A stretch of 64,000 nucleotides of DNA from Perkinsus marinus ATCC 50983. Taxonomy: Eukaryota; Perkinsozoa; Perkinsida; Perkinsidae. Shown piece after piece: positions 1-10,807 of the stretch (position 1 is its first letter; each line of letters opens with the position of its first letter). Both the position numbers and the translations under genes were made by a program. Location: positions 555,431 through 619,430 of the forward strand of contig NW_003216498.1 in assembly GCF_000006405.1 (NCBI RefSeq). The letters are read 5' to 3'. The notes beneath the pieces are model-generated. The model was given only the letters and a program-made list of their open reading frames with translations, searched no databases and was not told the DNA's origin.

Positions 1-657
1 GGTTATGCCCTTGGTAAGCCTGTCAGATCAACACCCGTTGGCAAGGACGTGATCGAGCTCCTGTCTCACATTTTTGCAACCTTCCACACACACCCCTTGG
101 TGCTGTGTACCGACGGGGGTTCGAATCTAGTGTCAGGGCAGGTCACGGATTTCTTGATGGGGTTTGATATTCTTCCGCAAATTACGGCAAAGAACACGTC
201 TCTCAGCAACGGTCGTATCGAACGTCTTCACCGCACGATGGAAGAGTATTTGCGTTCGCACGTTCGCTGCGACCAAATAGCCTATGGCGTCTTCCATCGC
301 ACTGTTGCTGAGTTTTTGCGCATGTACAACACTACCCCTCTCCGAGGTGGTAAGAGTGCGCATGATAAGGTTTTCACTTTTCCGGCCAACTGCGACCGTT
401 TTCGTCCAGTTCAAACGCGTCCGGAGTATGATCTCCTGTGTAAAGACCCGCGAGAGACCTGGGGTCCTGGTTTCCTGGTTGATAGTCCTGTGCTCTTGCG
501 AGTCATGAGACCGACGAACAAGCTCTCGCGACGCTGGGTACCGGCAACCATAGCTGACCGTCTAGGGAAGAAGACTTACAGCCTCGTTGGTATGCCTGGT
601 AAATTCGACCTCAAGGACCTCAAACCATTAGCTGATTCGCGTTTCGGAGACCCTTGA
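1..657 (+). CDS. LTR retrotransposon Pol, 3' end (integrase core and C-terminal domain), partial
   Basis: The frame is open from base 1 to the TGA at 655-657, so the 5' part lies outside the window. The visible part holds the second half of an rve-type integrase core: a TDGGSN motif carrying a catalytic Asp, then an SNGRIERLHRT motif carrying the catalytic Glu. It ends in a small SH3/GPY-like C-terminal domain (WVPATI...YSLVG). Integrases insert the reverse-transcribed cDNA of an element into host DNA. The order integrase then LTR, with no reverse transcriptase after it, fits a Ty3/gypsy-like layout, but reverse transcriptase cannot be seen to confirm this. No stop codon interrupts the visible part, so the copy could be fairly young. 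Confidence 0.8.
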   Translation, partial: GYALGKPVRSTPVGKDVIELLSHIFATFHTHPLVLCTDGGSNLVSGQVTDFLMGFDILPQITAKNTSLSNGRIERLHRTMEEYLRSHVRCDQIAYGVFHRTVAEFLRMYNTTPLRGGKSAHDKVFTFPANCDRFRPVQTRPEYDLLCKDPRETWGPGFLVDSPVLLRVMRPTNKLSRRWVPATIADRLGKKTYSLVGMPGKFDLKDLKPLADSRFGDP

Positions 658-714
658 GGATTCCGTTTTTTTCCATCTTCCCTGTACATTCATTTCGCTT
701 ACTTTTCTCTGTTT

Positions 715-1163
715 TTTTTCTTCGAAGGAGGAAGGGTGAGTGGTACGCCAACAACTCACGAGATCATATCGCGCTCGTCATGAGAAGTAGCGCACGTCTG
801 CGAGACACGTGAATCCACGTGACGTGACGTCCGCGGTGACGTGACACCTTTTCCGTCTTGCCTTCCTCCCTTCGTTCGCTCTCCTTCGCTCTTTCCAACC
901 TTCCTCAAGGTTGTTGCGTTGTGGCAATTAACTCAGACCCAGCAGGTCCTACCATTCATCATCACTACAAACCCCCCCCCCTCTCCCCCACCTGTCCAGC
1001 TGTCATCGAGATGCCCTCCGCGACTGTTTCTAATGCCACTACTGCAGCTGAGGAGTCAATCTCGGCGACGACGTCCTCAGTAGGGAGGCCCATCTCGACG
1101 AAATCAGCGGTACTCCATCTCCTAGGAGATACAGAGCCACAGGAATCACTACAGGCGCGGTGA
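715..1163 (+). mobile_element. Polypurine tract, presumed LTR and gag-like leader of the retroelement
   Basis: About 65 bp after the pol stop there is a purine run (GAAGGAGGAAGGG, about 726-737) followed at once by TGAG. This is the usual arrangement of a polypurine tract and the 5'-TG edge of a 3' LTR. I cannot place the LTR's CA end because the other LTR is outside the window. A short open frame at 1011-1163 (Ala/Thr/Ser-rich, starting MPSATVSN) could be a gag start, which would imply a tandem or nested copy, or it could be chance. The frame ends exactly where the neighbouring minus-strand gene stops. Confidence 0.45.
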
Positions 1164-1864
1164 GCAGTCGTAATAGGGACGCTGAATATCACCTAAACAC
1201 TGTACAGGTCGGAATTGTGTCGCGCGCCACAAAATTATCCTCACCTGTTCCTGGTCATCTGGAAATCCTTCCAGCCTTTCCCTAAGTTCTCTAAACTCTC
1301 TCAGCCATACCTCTACTTCCTCCGAGTCCCTAACGCCACTGCGATAATTCGCATGCACTATGGGAGTCTCGATGCAATCAAATGAGGCAAATGACGAAAT
1401 CGAGCCACCTGAAAAACACACTGTCCATCACCCCATATTGGCAATGCCAATTTGGCATTGAGACCTATACGACGGTGATAACAAACTGTAACATGCAACA
1501 GCAGAATTCAATAAGCATTGCCTCCATCATCATCATCTTCGTCTTCTTCCTGTTCTGATGATAGCACTATAGAAGTCGCCTGCGGCCCCAAAGACCGCTG
1601 GTGAATGACTCGTTTAAGGTAATCGTTCGCATCCAGTGGCATCTCCTCAAAACACGACTTCTCCCCATGTCGCGGCTTATAGGGAGCCCCGACCACCTGC
1701 AAACGGGAAGTTTTGATACCACCTCGACGAGCCGAATTTCGTGGCGCGTGACAAATCCAACTCCCTACAGGTAATGCCCTTCTTCCCATCGTTTCCATCT
1801 CCTCTGCAACTCCCTCTCGCTGCTTTCCCCGACGACGCGTTTTACGCAATGACGGTGGTGACAT
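1149..1864 (-). CDS. Gemin2/SIP1-like protein, N-terminal part, probably truncated
   Basis: Exons 1864-1522, 1408-1245 and 1199-1149 give about 185 aa. The frame holds RALPVGSW, then PLDANDYLKRVI, an acidic stretch, and WLREFRELRERL. Gemin2 (SMN-complex partner in snRNP assembly) has the same order: an N-terminal LLPV-like segment, a PxxxxEYLRRV motif, then a helix. The first intron uses a GC donor (GGAG/GCAATG) and fits the codon phase (phase 1). The second is GT-AG. The family is normally nearer 250-300 aa, and the last exon is only 16 codons before a stop at the edge of the retroelement. The C-terminal helical domain seems to be missing. The assignment rests on a short motif and is tentative. 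Confidence 0.4.
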
Positions 1865-2001
1865 TGGCAGCCCTTAAGACTATCCCTGCCCTCTCAGAAC
1901 CTCCCAACCCAGGACCTCCAACAAGCATGAAAACAATGTACCAATTGTAAGTGAACGTCTCAAGTGAGTAATGATGGAAGTCAGTGATGGTATATATACG
2001 T

Positions 2002-3633
2002 CTAGGCCGGCATCCCCGCCAACCCTCCAGCTATCTTCACCACGAAGCCCACAGGTAATAGACGATTAAGATGCGGCCGTAACGTGAGGTAACTCTGCCG
2101 TATCATATTCACACTGCACTGCGACACCGCTGCCAACTACGAACAACAAGAACAACCCTTTCCAATACTACTAACCCGAGCCCTCCTACCGAGTCTAACG
2201 ATGGCTTCTTGTCGACATTCATGGCATAAGCAACAGCTAGCAAAGCCCCAGCGGCTACAGCAGAAGGATTGCGAGAACCAATGAGACCGTACCGACCTGT
2301 GTAGATGTAGATCACAAATAGACCAACAATACAGTAGCAATTACCCGCTTGCATAGCTACATGGTCAGCTGCCTTTTCACATTCAGGTATACCCAGTCTA
2401 TTGCAATAACGTGGCATGAACGTATCCCCAGCCACTGCTCCCAACCCCGCCACTTTAGCTCCTAATACCGCTCCTCCCCCTACTCCTGTACGAGCTTCCT
2501 GTACTGACGCCTTCTGGAGCATCTTCTCTAAACGCCAGAAGTTCTTTGCTACCTCCTTATCCTGTCAATGAAACCCCCATAACACAACTGGGATCTCACG
2601 GATCGCGAGGTGCACCAAAAGTCATAATGTAGCCTAATCTGTATAGGCCGACAATGACAACAAATGCCATCACGCATCGACCTCCCCATTTTCCCGAATT
2701 TGCTAATGCGACAAGCTCAGCGACTCTCACCCGAACTCAATAGCCCACACTTTCACGTTCACACTCTCATATAAAGTATAATCACCGAGTATACGGAATG
2801 TAGACCCGTATAACATCTCCGTAGTCATTGCCCGATCAAGCCCAGCAGCTAGCCTACCTTGACAGTTGGTTGTGCAGCACGTATCTCCTTGATACTCCTC
2901 CCCGCTCCCTCCTGCCTACATGCCATATACGTTACTGCCAACAGCCACGGATAATTCGTCTTCCCCTTCAGCAGTCCATTGTCGTCCATTTGCTTTAGTA
3001 TCTACTACCACACCCCTCCATAACCTCACTAGCTTCGCTCCGCCTTCACCTGGCAGCATCTTGTGTATATATTGTCTGGTAAGGCCAGAGCATCCATGAT
3101 ATCCCTAAGTATCTTATGCCCTTTATTCAGCGTGCGGTCCACATTGTCACTATTAACGGCTATCATGTGGGTACGGGCTAATCTAGTATTACCAAATCCT
3201 GACCACAAAAAACGAGTTAACGGTGTCGGAATATATGTTCCCTGCCCTCAGCTGAGCATGAATTCGGGTAGAAGTGTACAGAAGCCAACCGCAAATCTCA
3301 TATTGTCACCAACACATGTGTGTATCAACCCCCACTCACCGACACTAGTCCCGAGGCCTCCAGAGTGGAGCATGTTGTTGGTAGTGCCACCCACGCGGTT
3401 CCTGTCCGGGCCACTGCTGTCCGAAAATGTCCGCCATTCTTGGGAGTCATCAATACAGGACATTTCCAATATCAACCCACAATTACGGCAAATGACCGAA
3501 CCTGCTCTTCCTTCAATACATCGTCAACATCATCACTACCAACACTACCTTGTGCATAGTCCACAACTATCTGAGTCTTCCCCTTGCATTCGGGGCACTC
3601 CATAATATCACGGGCTTGCACATTAGCCGACAT
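2002..3633 (-). CDS. Transcription initiation factor TFIIB
   Basis: Seven exons: 3633-3549, 3501-3340, 3198-3050, 2992-2858, 2561-2345, 2296-2190 and 2136-2002. All junctions are in phase and code for 329 aa; human TFIIB is about 316. Residues 12-40 form the zinc ribbon (CPEC...CRNC), followed by the B-finger/linker (EWRTFSDSSGPDRNRVGG). Two cyclin-like repeats follow: the first contains MACRQEGAGRSIKEI, the second FMPRYCNRLGIP and a SQCSVNMIRQSY helix. TFIIB bridges TBP-bound promoters and RNA polymerase II. The start is the first ATG before the zinc ribbon. The second intron (141 bp) contains a MITE and the fourth is unusually long (296 bp). A BRF-type factor is unlikely because the protein ends just after the second repeat. 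Confidence 0.93.
3221..3346. mobile_element. Degenerate hAT-like MITE copy inside TFIIB intron 2
   Basis: The left edge CGGTGTCGGAATATATG resembles the family terminus CAGTGTTGGAA, and the right edge ACCGACACTAG is roughly its inverse complement. The interior contains the family blocks GAATTCGGGTAGAAGTGTACAGAAG and CATATTGTCACCAACACATG (only parts quoted at a time). It covers nearly all of the 141-bp intron. On the gene strand the 5' splice donor (GTCG/GTGAGT at 3340-3339) falls within the last ten bases of the element. Confidence 0.6.
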
Positions 3634-4301
3634 CAGCTCACCCACAGAGAGGAAAGGAAGAACACAGAGAAACTAAACCAATGCTGGGAAATATGCACAT
3701 GCTCAGCTACATATGTTATGCCTATACGGAAATTTCGGGAAAACTTTGGGAAATTCTACGGCAAGTCATGAGTGAACCTCCACAGTTGGTGAGGGAACTC
3801 CTGAGCTCGGCTGAGGAGGCCAAACAGGGAGTTGAGCTGTTCCTTACAATGCTATATTCAGCTATAAAGCGCCATATATCTCCTCTTAACACAACCACAT
3901 CTAGAGTGATTTCAGGGGGGACTCCGGGAGCACGTTAACAGCGGGGTCGCAGTCTAATAACCATCGTGATTCTATGCAGATTTCTCGGGTACTTGTTCCG
4001 TCAAAAAGCATTTACATTTGCATATCCCATGGCTTGCCAAACCATGATACTCTATCAATACTATTACTACCAGATAGGATCCTCCAGGCGGAGGAGGCGA
4101 ACATACATATTCCACTCGCCTCCCTCCATCATCACTCCTACCTCAACAAGTATAATAACAACTGCAACTCCGCCCTTCCCCCCTTCCCCTAAACCCAACG
4201 ACACGATATGAATCACATTAGAAAAGTGACGAGAAGGCTGATCGATGGTGCTAGTTGGGGTGTTCAAGCAAGCTCGTATATCAATCAATAGCAGCAGCAG
4301 C
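3634..4301. other. Intergenic region between SEC22 stop and TFIIB start
   Basis: About 670 bp separate the SEC22 stop (4302) from the TFIIB ATG (3633); both genes are on the minus strand. It should contain the SEC22 3' UTR and the TFIIB promoter. Open frames here are short, overlap in several frames and match no family I know. No clear TATA box or terminator can be asserted. Confidence 0.6.
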
Positions 4302-5657
4302 TCAGCAGGCCTTCCACCAAATGATAAATACGAAGAATATCAGGAAGATCGCCATAGTCGCGTGCTTGCGTAACATCGCCTGAACAGGAGAATAGAATAA
4401 TAACAACTATCTCCCCGAGAGTCCACGGATCACCTGCAGATTGATCATCCTAGCCTTCTTCGAAAAGGACTTGCTAGCATCCTTCAAGTCATTAGCCCTT
4501 CTACCAACATCCTCGAGCTTCTCTCCTGACCGACGCCAATCATTAACGACCCTCGACACGCCTTCCACAGATTGGCCAATATCCCTAGACTACCCCTCCA
4601 ATACCCCTAGACTACCCCTACAATACCCCTAGACTACCCCTCCAATACCCCTAGACTACCCCTCCAATGCCCCCAGATTACCCCTACAATACCCCTAGAC
4701 TACCCCTATAATACCCCTAGACTACCCCTCCAAAACCCCTAGACTACCCCTCCAATATCCCCAGATTACCCCTACAATACCCCTAGATTACCCATCAAAT
4801 ACCCCTAGATTACCCCTACAATACCCCTAGATTACCCCTACAATACCCCTAGATTACCCCTACAATACCCCTAGATTACCCCTACAATACCCCCCTCCCC
4901 CGCCTGCCATCCCTATTACCTCTTGTAAGTATATCATCAATATTCTTCTGCATGATGCTGTTAACCTCCGTAAGACTATCATTCAACCTATTCAGCGCAC
5001 GAGTCGATGTAGGGTCCCTGTAATCATTCCGCCTCTTCGTAATCTGCCTATCTAAACACATCAACCACCACCAACTACTACTACGCCCCTTCTAGCTTCG
5101 CTCCGCCGCCCTACCAAAAGATATGAAATGATAAGGCTTGGTGATGGCCTCTATATGCTGTCGGTAGTCCAGACTATCAGTAGTACCGAACTCCCTTGCC
5201 AACTCCTCCACAAAGGCTTGTCGAATTTCCTACCAGACTCATTAACAGCAGCTACAACGACGATAGTAGTAGTAGGGCATACCTCTAAAAACGAGAAGGC
5301 CAACTTCTTTGGATACCTCTGATCGCACAGCGTCATGTACACTATACCGCCGTCCGTAATGTAGCTAACAACAACAACAACAACAACACAACAACCATTT
5401 GCCTAGCGGAGCGAAGCTCGGTACTTACTGGAAAACATACGCCCCTGTATCGATCGAACACTGAGGTGGGAATGTATTCATATGACGAAGTAACTGCTTC
5501 GCCTGAAGACCAAGGCGTTCTAGGCGAGGATCAGGGGGGACTATTCTATTACCTGTTGCTTGTACTTTGCCATAGTCTGTCCTTCCTTCCCACCATCCCA
5601 GGTCTCCGTGAATATGAGCCCATCCGATACGCGCGCTATGAATGTTAAGTCGCACAT
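4302..5657 (-). CDS. SEC22-type longin-domain R-SNARE
   Basis: Seven exons: 5657-5553, 5502-5429, 5364-5283, 5229-5115, 5051-4920, 4525-4434 and 4379-4302. Every junction keeps phase and the product is 225 aa (human SEC22B 215). Residues 1-120 are a longin domain (IARVSDGL, QAKQLLRHM, CDQRYPKKLAFSFLE, ITKPYHFISF). The SNARE motif follows (RALNRLNDSLTEVNSIMQKN...LEDVGRRANDL), with an Arg at the central layer (ILTRG), as expected for an R-SNARE. A C-terminal anchor (MAIFLIFFVFIIWW) ends the protein. SEC22 acts in ER-Golgi vesicle fusion. A 394-bp intron holding a 22-bp minisatellite splits the SNARE motif right after the layer-zero Arg-Gly. Confidence 0.95.
4583..4893. repeat. 22-bp minisatellite (C-rich top strand) in a SEC22 intron
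   Basis: About 14 tandem copies of a 22-bp unit, each made of two related 11-mers (GACTACCCCTC / CAATACCCCTA). On the transcribed minus strand this gives GGGG runs separated by regular 7-base spacers, the layout of a potential G-quadruplex. The array lies wholly within the intron at 4526-4919. Units differ by single substitutions such as T/C in GA(T/C)TACCCC. Confidence 0.95.
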
Positions 5658-7623
5658 ATTACAACAGTGAGAAACTACCCCTGCAAGCCCAAGGCATCCA
5701 CATAGACTAGGACCCTCAGGTCTCCCTATACAGGTGCGTACTCACAAATCTACCAACCCAACAGAGACCTTTCCTCAGCTGCTCCGGAACGGTCCACTGC
5801 GAACCCCTAGGAACTATAGCATATGACAAGTATGCAGAGACCTGCTCGGTCCGACACGGCGTTACAGTAACAATGGGTTGGTTATGAACAACTACAGTCT
5901 ACAAGGAGCAACCACTGTGGTAATTAGGGCAGTTGTGCTGTACAGAGAAGGCCTCTCATAGTGCCTACACCCATCCAACGACTAGCGACAGGACGTCCAC
6001 ATCGACTCACTGACGCTGTATCTGATAGTCTTTACTACCAATACTATCCATCTAAGCTGTTCACATATCTACGGCAAGTTGTGGCCGAAATGGTAGGTAC
6101 GTATATCTAGAACGCGTCCAAGTCTGTAGTGACTACGACGCATCCCCCATACCACATCTCGAGATAATATTGATAGCTAGGAAAACTAAAAATGAGAGGC
6201 GGCAAACCGACCCAAGGCAATGCCATAGAACAAAACCTATCTATAACCATCAATGACCAGCGCTCCTTGCTCCCTCCACTTCTTTATCCACATAATGTAC
6301 AATAGAGTATATTCTACCACTACCCAGACTGCAAGGCCTCTCATAAGCTGTCCAAGTACACCTACAGTGTCGGGGAGCTCTGAGAATCTCCGTGGTGAAA
6401 CCCGTTAGCGGCTAACGGTTAGCCATTGCATCAGTCCTTAACCAAGGCATTCATATTTTCGAAGTCGTTTTCCTCGCCTAATTCACAACAGTAGAACTAC
6501 CTCCGCGTTGGATCGAACTAGCCTCCTCCACCACTCCCTACTAGTATTACAAAACAGTTATGAAGCTGGTGACCAGCAACTAGTCATCTCCAAAGAGGAG
6601 ACTTATCCGTGCCTGACTTCATGATAGACAAACCGCGTCACCTGCTGCTCGACAACGTAGGAATATACGCTCGATTCCATCAACTAAGTTTACATACAAA
6701 TTTTGGTAGAAATGTACAGAAACCGACGAGAACTTCCCAAGAATTTCCAATATTGTCACCAACACATGAAGTTGAACATGTGTATATTTCCTCACGCTGC
6801 TAATCGACTCGTATACTCAGCTCATGTCCCACAAGATCCCACTAAGAGATTAAGGTTGGCGGCATGCTAAGTATTACAAAATTGGAGAATAATTATGGCT
6901 AGAAAGTACCCAAAAGTCGCGAAAAAGGCAGAAAGCGCCTTGCCGGATTTGAACCTCCGCGGGAAAACCACGATGGGTTTTGAACTCGAGCGGAGCCATT
7001 GAGCGAAGAAATGCTACTGCGAAAAGTCCCTCCTGAGGCCGCGAGGGGGAAGTCCAAAAGTGCCCTTATGAAATCACCTACTTAGGGGAGTGGCTTCTTT
7101 TGCCTTATAGAAAAAAAGTGATATGACCTTATCGTTCCAACGAGGAGGTGTGGGTCCATCTGAAAATTTGCGAGGATTATAATTGTAGTCGGTATTGTTG
7201 CATAAACACTCTATGCCTGTAGCAACAGCTGCTACTGCGAGTCAAGGCGAGGAGGACCTTAACCGTTTTCAAAGCACAACTGTTGCTGATAAGGACTGTA
7301 ATACTCCATAGGAACGGCATTGCGCACGAAAGCTCCTTGGCACGCTAGATAGGGACGGTCTTAGTGGAGGCGAACTTAATTCCTACCGTTCTACGACCCA
7401 ATGTTCATCTTTTTCATCAGGTCTCCCCTCAGGAATGGATGGTCATGCAGAGAGTGACGAAGCTCTTCGACGGAATAGCACAACAGCGTCAGTATCATCA
7501 GGGTAATATCCTTCACTTCAATCACGAGCGTTTCCTGTGGTGAGCGGTTACTGTTACTTGGGCCGTGTTGAGCGGCTAATCGTGTCACCACTGGACTTGG
7601 TCATTTTTATCAGTGCTGGAAGC
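5658..7623. other. Gene-poor stretch upstream of SEC22 and FAD synthase
   Basis: About 2 kb that should include the divergent promoters of SEC22 (minus) and FAD synthase (plus). It holds one MITE copy near 6651-6803. The minus-strand sequence AGGTTCAAATCC near 6946 resembles a Pol III B box but folds poorly. Around 7318-7500 (plus) a frame with GTLDRDGLSGGEL looks weakly EF-hand-like, and QEWMVMQRVTKLFDGI follows it. These could be exons of a small gene, but I cannot build a supported model. Confidence 0.5.
6651..6803. mobile_element. Degenerate hAT-like MITE copy
   Basis: This shares the family interior: AGTTTACATACAAATT, GGTAGAAATGTACAGAAACC, AATATTGTCACCAACACATG and AACATGTG(C/T)ATATTT, in the same order and spacing as the better-preserved copies at 37680 and 59330. 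The termini are eroded (CAACGTAGGAATATACG on the left, TTCCTCACGCTG on the right) and I see no target-site duplication. Confidence 0.75.
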
Positions 7624-8855
7624 ATGTCTAGCATGGAGGACGGCCGATCGCTCTCACCGATAGATGAACCCACAGCTGTTGCCACCTCTCTATTGGCCAA
7701 CGTTAAAGAGATCAACAGAGTTCGACAACAGGTAGAGTTACGGTATTACCGATAAAGCCTTGCTGTAAACGCGAATCTATTCACAATGAGTAACCCTTCT
7801 GGCTGAGTCTGGGATGTATCACAGCAGATGGTACTTGCAACACTCTTCTGTTGCTCCTCTCGACCGTCCTGGCCCTTTCGATGTATTCCTCATTACATTC
7901 ACTATTCAGACCGCGAAGAGCCTTTCCATAATAGCTGAGGCCTATGATAATTACAAACCCGAGGAGCTCTGCCTGGCGTTCAATGGAGGTACTGCAGTTG
8001 CTCTTGCTGTGGTTGTCCATTCATGCATCGGTCACCGTTGTTTTGGCAGGTAAAGATTGCACCGTTTTACTCCATATGGTTGACCATGTTTTTCGGCAGA
8101 AGCACAGTGAGGGAGTGCCTCTGAGAACTTTGTAATTGTCGGCCATGAAAGTGATCGTGAGTTTGCGGATATTCTTTCTGGTAGGTATATAGCAGACCCC
8201 AAAAACGACACTTTTGAGGAAGTGGAGAGTTTTATCGAGGACATGCAGAAAGTGTATAACCTGGACATCATGCGGGTATAGTAAATGAGGAGTCATGGGC
8301 TGTTAGGTATATCATCTATCAGGTTGTTGGCGGTGTAAAAGTAGGACTTGAGCGGATAAAGGAGGAGCATCCTGAGCTCAAGGCAATATTCATGGGGAGT
8401 CGGTCTACAGGTAAGGACGTACTCGTACAGTGTGAGAGGAACGCCAGTCAGATCCCTTCTGTGGCGATTTAACAGCATTTGCGAAAACGACAGAAGGGTG
8501 GCCGGAGTTCATGCGGGTAAACCCTATCTTGGACTGGACCTATAGTGATGTATGGAACTACTTGGAGTTGTGAGCAGTAGTTTGTGCATCACTGCTCTTT
8601 ACTCGGCTTTGTCAGGTATGGTGTGAAGTACTGCAAGTTGTACGGACATGGTTATACCAGTATTGGTCGTAAGAGCGATACCATTCCGAACCCAGACCTC
8701 GCAATGCGAGATGGTGAGATGGCTTGTTCGTTCTTAGTTTCGCTGTCTATGGGAGCTATTGATACTCAGGTGACGGTCGTGTTTATTATAAGCACGCGAG
8801 AGAGCTCGAGGACGAATCTAGGGAGCGTTGCGGCCGATACGTCAAGCAGCGATAA
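7624..8855 (+). CDS. FAD synthase (FMN adenylyltransferase, PAPS-reductase-like domain)
   Basis: Eight exons: 7624-7731, 7910-7988, 8050-8131, 8185-8275, 8323-8410, 8476-8569, 8616-8713 and 8770-8855. All are in phase and give 241 aa. The nucleotide-binding signature LAFNGGKDCTVLLHM (split by an intron after FNG) and the C-terminal block WPEFMRVNPILDWTYSDVW...YTSIG are diagnostic for the eukaryotic FAD1/FLAD1 adenylyltransferase domain. This enzyme transfers AMP from ATP to FMN to make FAD. The N-terminal molybdopterin-binding domain of animal FLAD1 is absent, so the protein resembles the yeast Fad1 form. ATG 7633 is an equally possible start in the same frame. Confidence 0.93.
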
Positions 8856-9429
8856 TGTGGTGTATCTAATAACTGTTGTCCTTCCTTCCTACCCGACACA
8901 ATTTGTCTATATATGTCCTCGCTGTAGCCAATATTAGTACTCACCCTTTACTGAAGGGCCTCCGTTCACTGAAATTTAATGGTAATCTTGAGTTCATCCA
9001 GTACATGGAACGCGGTGCTCAGACAGCTGTTAATAACTGAACCCTAAGTAGTAGCGGATGAGCTCAGATGAGCAACGTCGCGTACAAGTTGGAGACTTGT
9101 TGTGGACTATGACAAAAACTCAGTTGATAGAACTGCAGAATGAGATGTGAAGAATAAAGAATATAAGTAGCAGAAGATTTCTGGATAGCGAAGGCAATAG
9201 CTTTGACTAGAACCACTACATCGTACAACTCCAAATCGCAGATTCTTGAGATGGCGACCTTGGTTTGACGGGTGAGCACTACTATTGGGATTGCATTACT
9301 GAGTACTGTTTGGAACCAAACCAAGCTTGCATTTCCTAGGTTACTCGCGGAATAGTCTCGTTTCTCGGAAGGTAACTCGCGAGCAGATCGTTCGAGGTTG
9401 TTATAACACCTCTACGAACTTACCTAAAC

Positions 9430-10060
9430 AGTCGTTGGCAGAGACAGTTCCTTGCATGGAGACGGTGTAATACAATCCGGCAATCGCAACTTTTTGCTGA
9501 TATTGCGGATTTGCCAAGTGCTATAATTTCTGACAGTCTCACTTTTTTGCCCTTTTGTATGTGCTGCTTTCTCAGTTACAAAGTAGCAACCCCATTTACA
9601 CCTTAGCAATTTCTGGTATAGGTTTTAGCAACCAAATGTTGAAAGTAGCAAATTCAAAAGTGTTTTCCAGCAAGTCGCTCTCCTTTGCTCCTTTTTTGCT
9701 GCATTGTATATTCCCCCGGGGTGTTTTACACGCTGGCACTGTTGCCCAAGTGTGCTTCGCCCGCACGTTTTCGTTATTTTGGCAAGTTGTGCTCATTTGC
9801 TGTTAAATATGTTTCGCGTTGTAATTATGTAGTCTGGCACCTTTTAAGGTTCGCTCTTGTGTGATGTTCCTGCATAAAATATACAAATTGGCAGTTGCCG
9901 GTATGTGACAACGCTGCGCTACTTTTATGTTTCGGCTATTTGCTTTCTTGTAACTCACGCCCTGCGGGAATATATACTAGCGTTTTGCTCACTCGCTCAA
10001 ACTGCGTCTCTGTTAGCGTTATTAGCAAACCTGCCCTTTTGCATTATTCGTACGAGTAAT
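9430..10060. repeat. GCAA/TTGC-rich dispersed repeat, copy A
   Basis: Dense in words such as TTTGCTAT, TAGCAA, GCAAAT and TTTTTTGC. It contains a block TATTTGCTTTCTTGTAACTC followed by TGCGGGAATATATAC. The same words and a related block recur in copy B at about 11620-12050, with the block order partly changed. It may be a decayed mobile element; no termini or coding capacity can be seen. Confidence 0.45.
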
Positions 10061-10790
10061 ATACAATCGAGCAAACATAGTTATGGGATAGCATTTCTCG
10101 TTCGATTACGGTATTGCGTCTTATATCCATTCTGGTGCATGTTCATGCCCTGTGCACTTACTAAGTATCTATCAGAGGTGTCACACCTCGTGTCTCACTT
10201 AGTACCGGATCAAAGCGTGATAGCACTCTAGTGAGATATATCATTCAGTCTGAAGACAGCGCGAGTTATGATCAATGCTGAATACCAAAAACATGATTGC
10301 TCTTGCATGTCGCGTTTGAATCAGATGAGATAACAGTTAAATTGAGTCCCCATCTTCGAGTATCCACTCTCTTTTTGCATCGTATCAATTGTGTCTCATG
10401 GTTCACTACGATCGTACGTATTGACGACTCAACAATACTCAGAAGTTAAATCCTTAAGTAGGCATTAGGTAAGTATTACGGGCAACTTTGACATTCTACA
10501 CGAGAAACGTTCACTCATGGACAGTGTCATTCATCAGAGTGCTTTCGTGGAGCTATTATTATGGACTGTGCAGAGGTGTCGAAGAATTGTACAGGGGTAA
10601 CGCAACACGGACAGAATTACTAAATATGAACTCTACAGCCCTCCGCACACAATATTCACTCCCGGGCACCACTAAAGGGCCTTCATAGAGATACTATCAA
10701 GGGTTGCATGAGAAGCATATTGAGAAACGTCCAAATTTTTCTCTACCAATCACCGAGACAGCTACTATACCGTAGCAGCTACAACAGCTG

Positions 10791-10807
10791 GGCACCACTG
10801 AGGTGCC
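10791..10807. repeat. Perfect 6-bp-stem hairpin GGCACC-ACTGA-GGTGCC
   Basis: A 17-bp inverted repeat. Related imperfect versions occur at about 10662-10680 (GGGCACCACTAAAGGGCC) and 11199-11216 (GGGCATCACTGGGGTGCC). Three copies in 560 bp suggest a small dispersed repeat; its function is unknown. Confidence 0.5.

Noticed and set aside
4583-4893. CRISPR array or interstitial telomeric repeat
   Set aside because: The 22-bp units are contiguous without spacers, which excludes CRISPR; CCCCTA alternates with non-telomeric 5-mers and the array is intronic, so telomeric origin is not supported.
3031-5418. The AGCTTCGCTCCGC word as a restriction-linker or assembly artefact
   Set aside because: Copies differ by single bases, occur in both orientations and lie inside phase-consistent introns of unrelated genes, which is not expected for an artefact.
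6920-6990. tRNA gene on the minus strand (AGGTTCAAATCC)
   Set aside because: T-stem has only three of five pairs, and no D-arm or acceptor stem can be drawn.
9905-10231. 108-codon hydrophobic ORF
   Set aside because: It lies in repeat-rich AT-biased DNA, has no family signature and no supporting splice or neighbour context.
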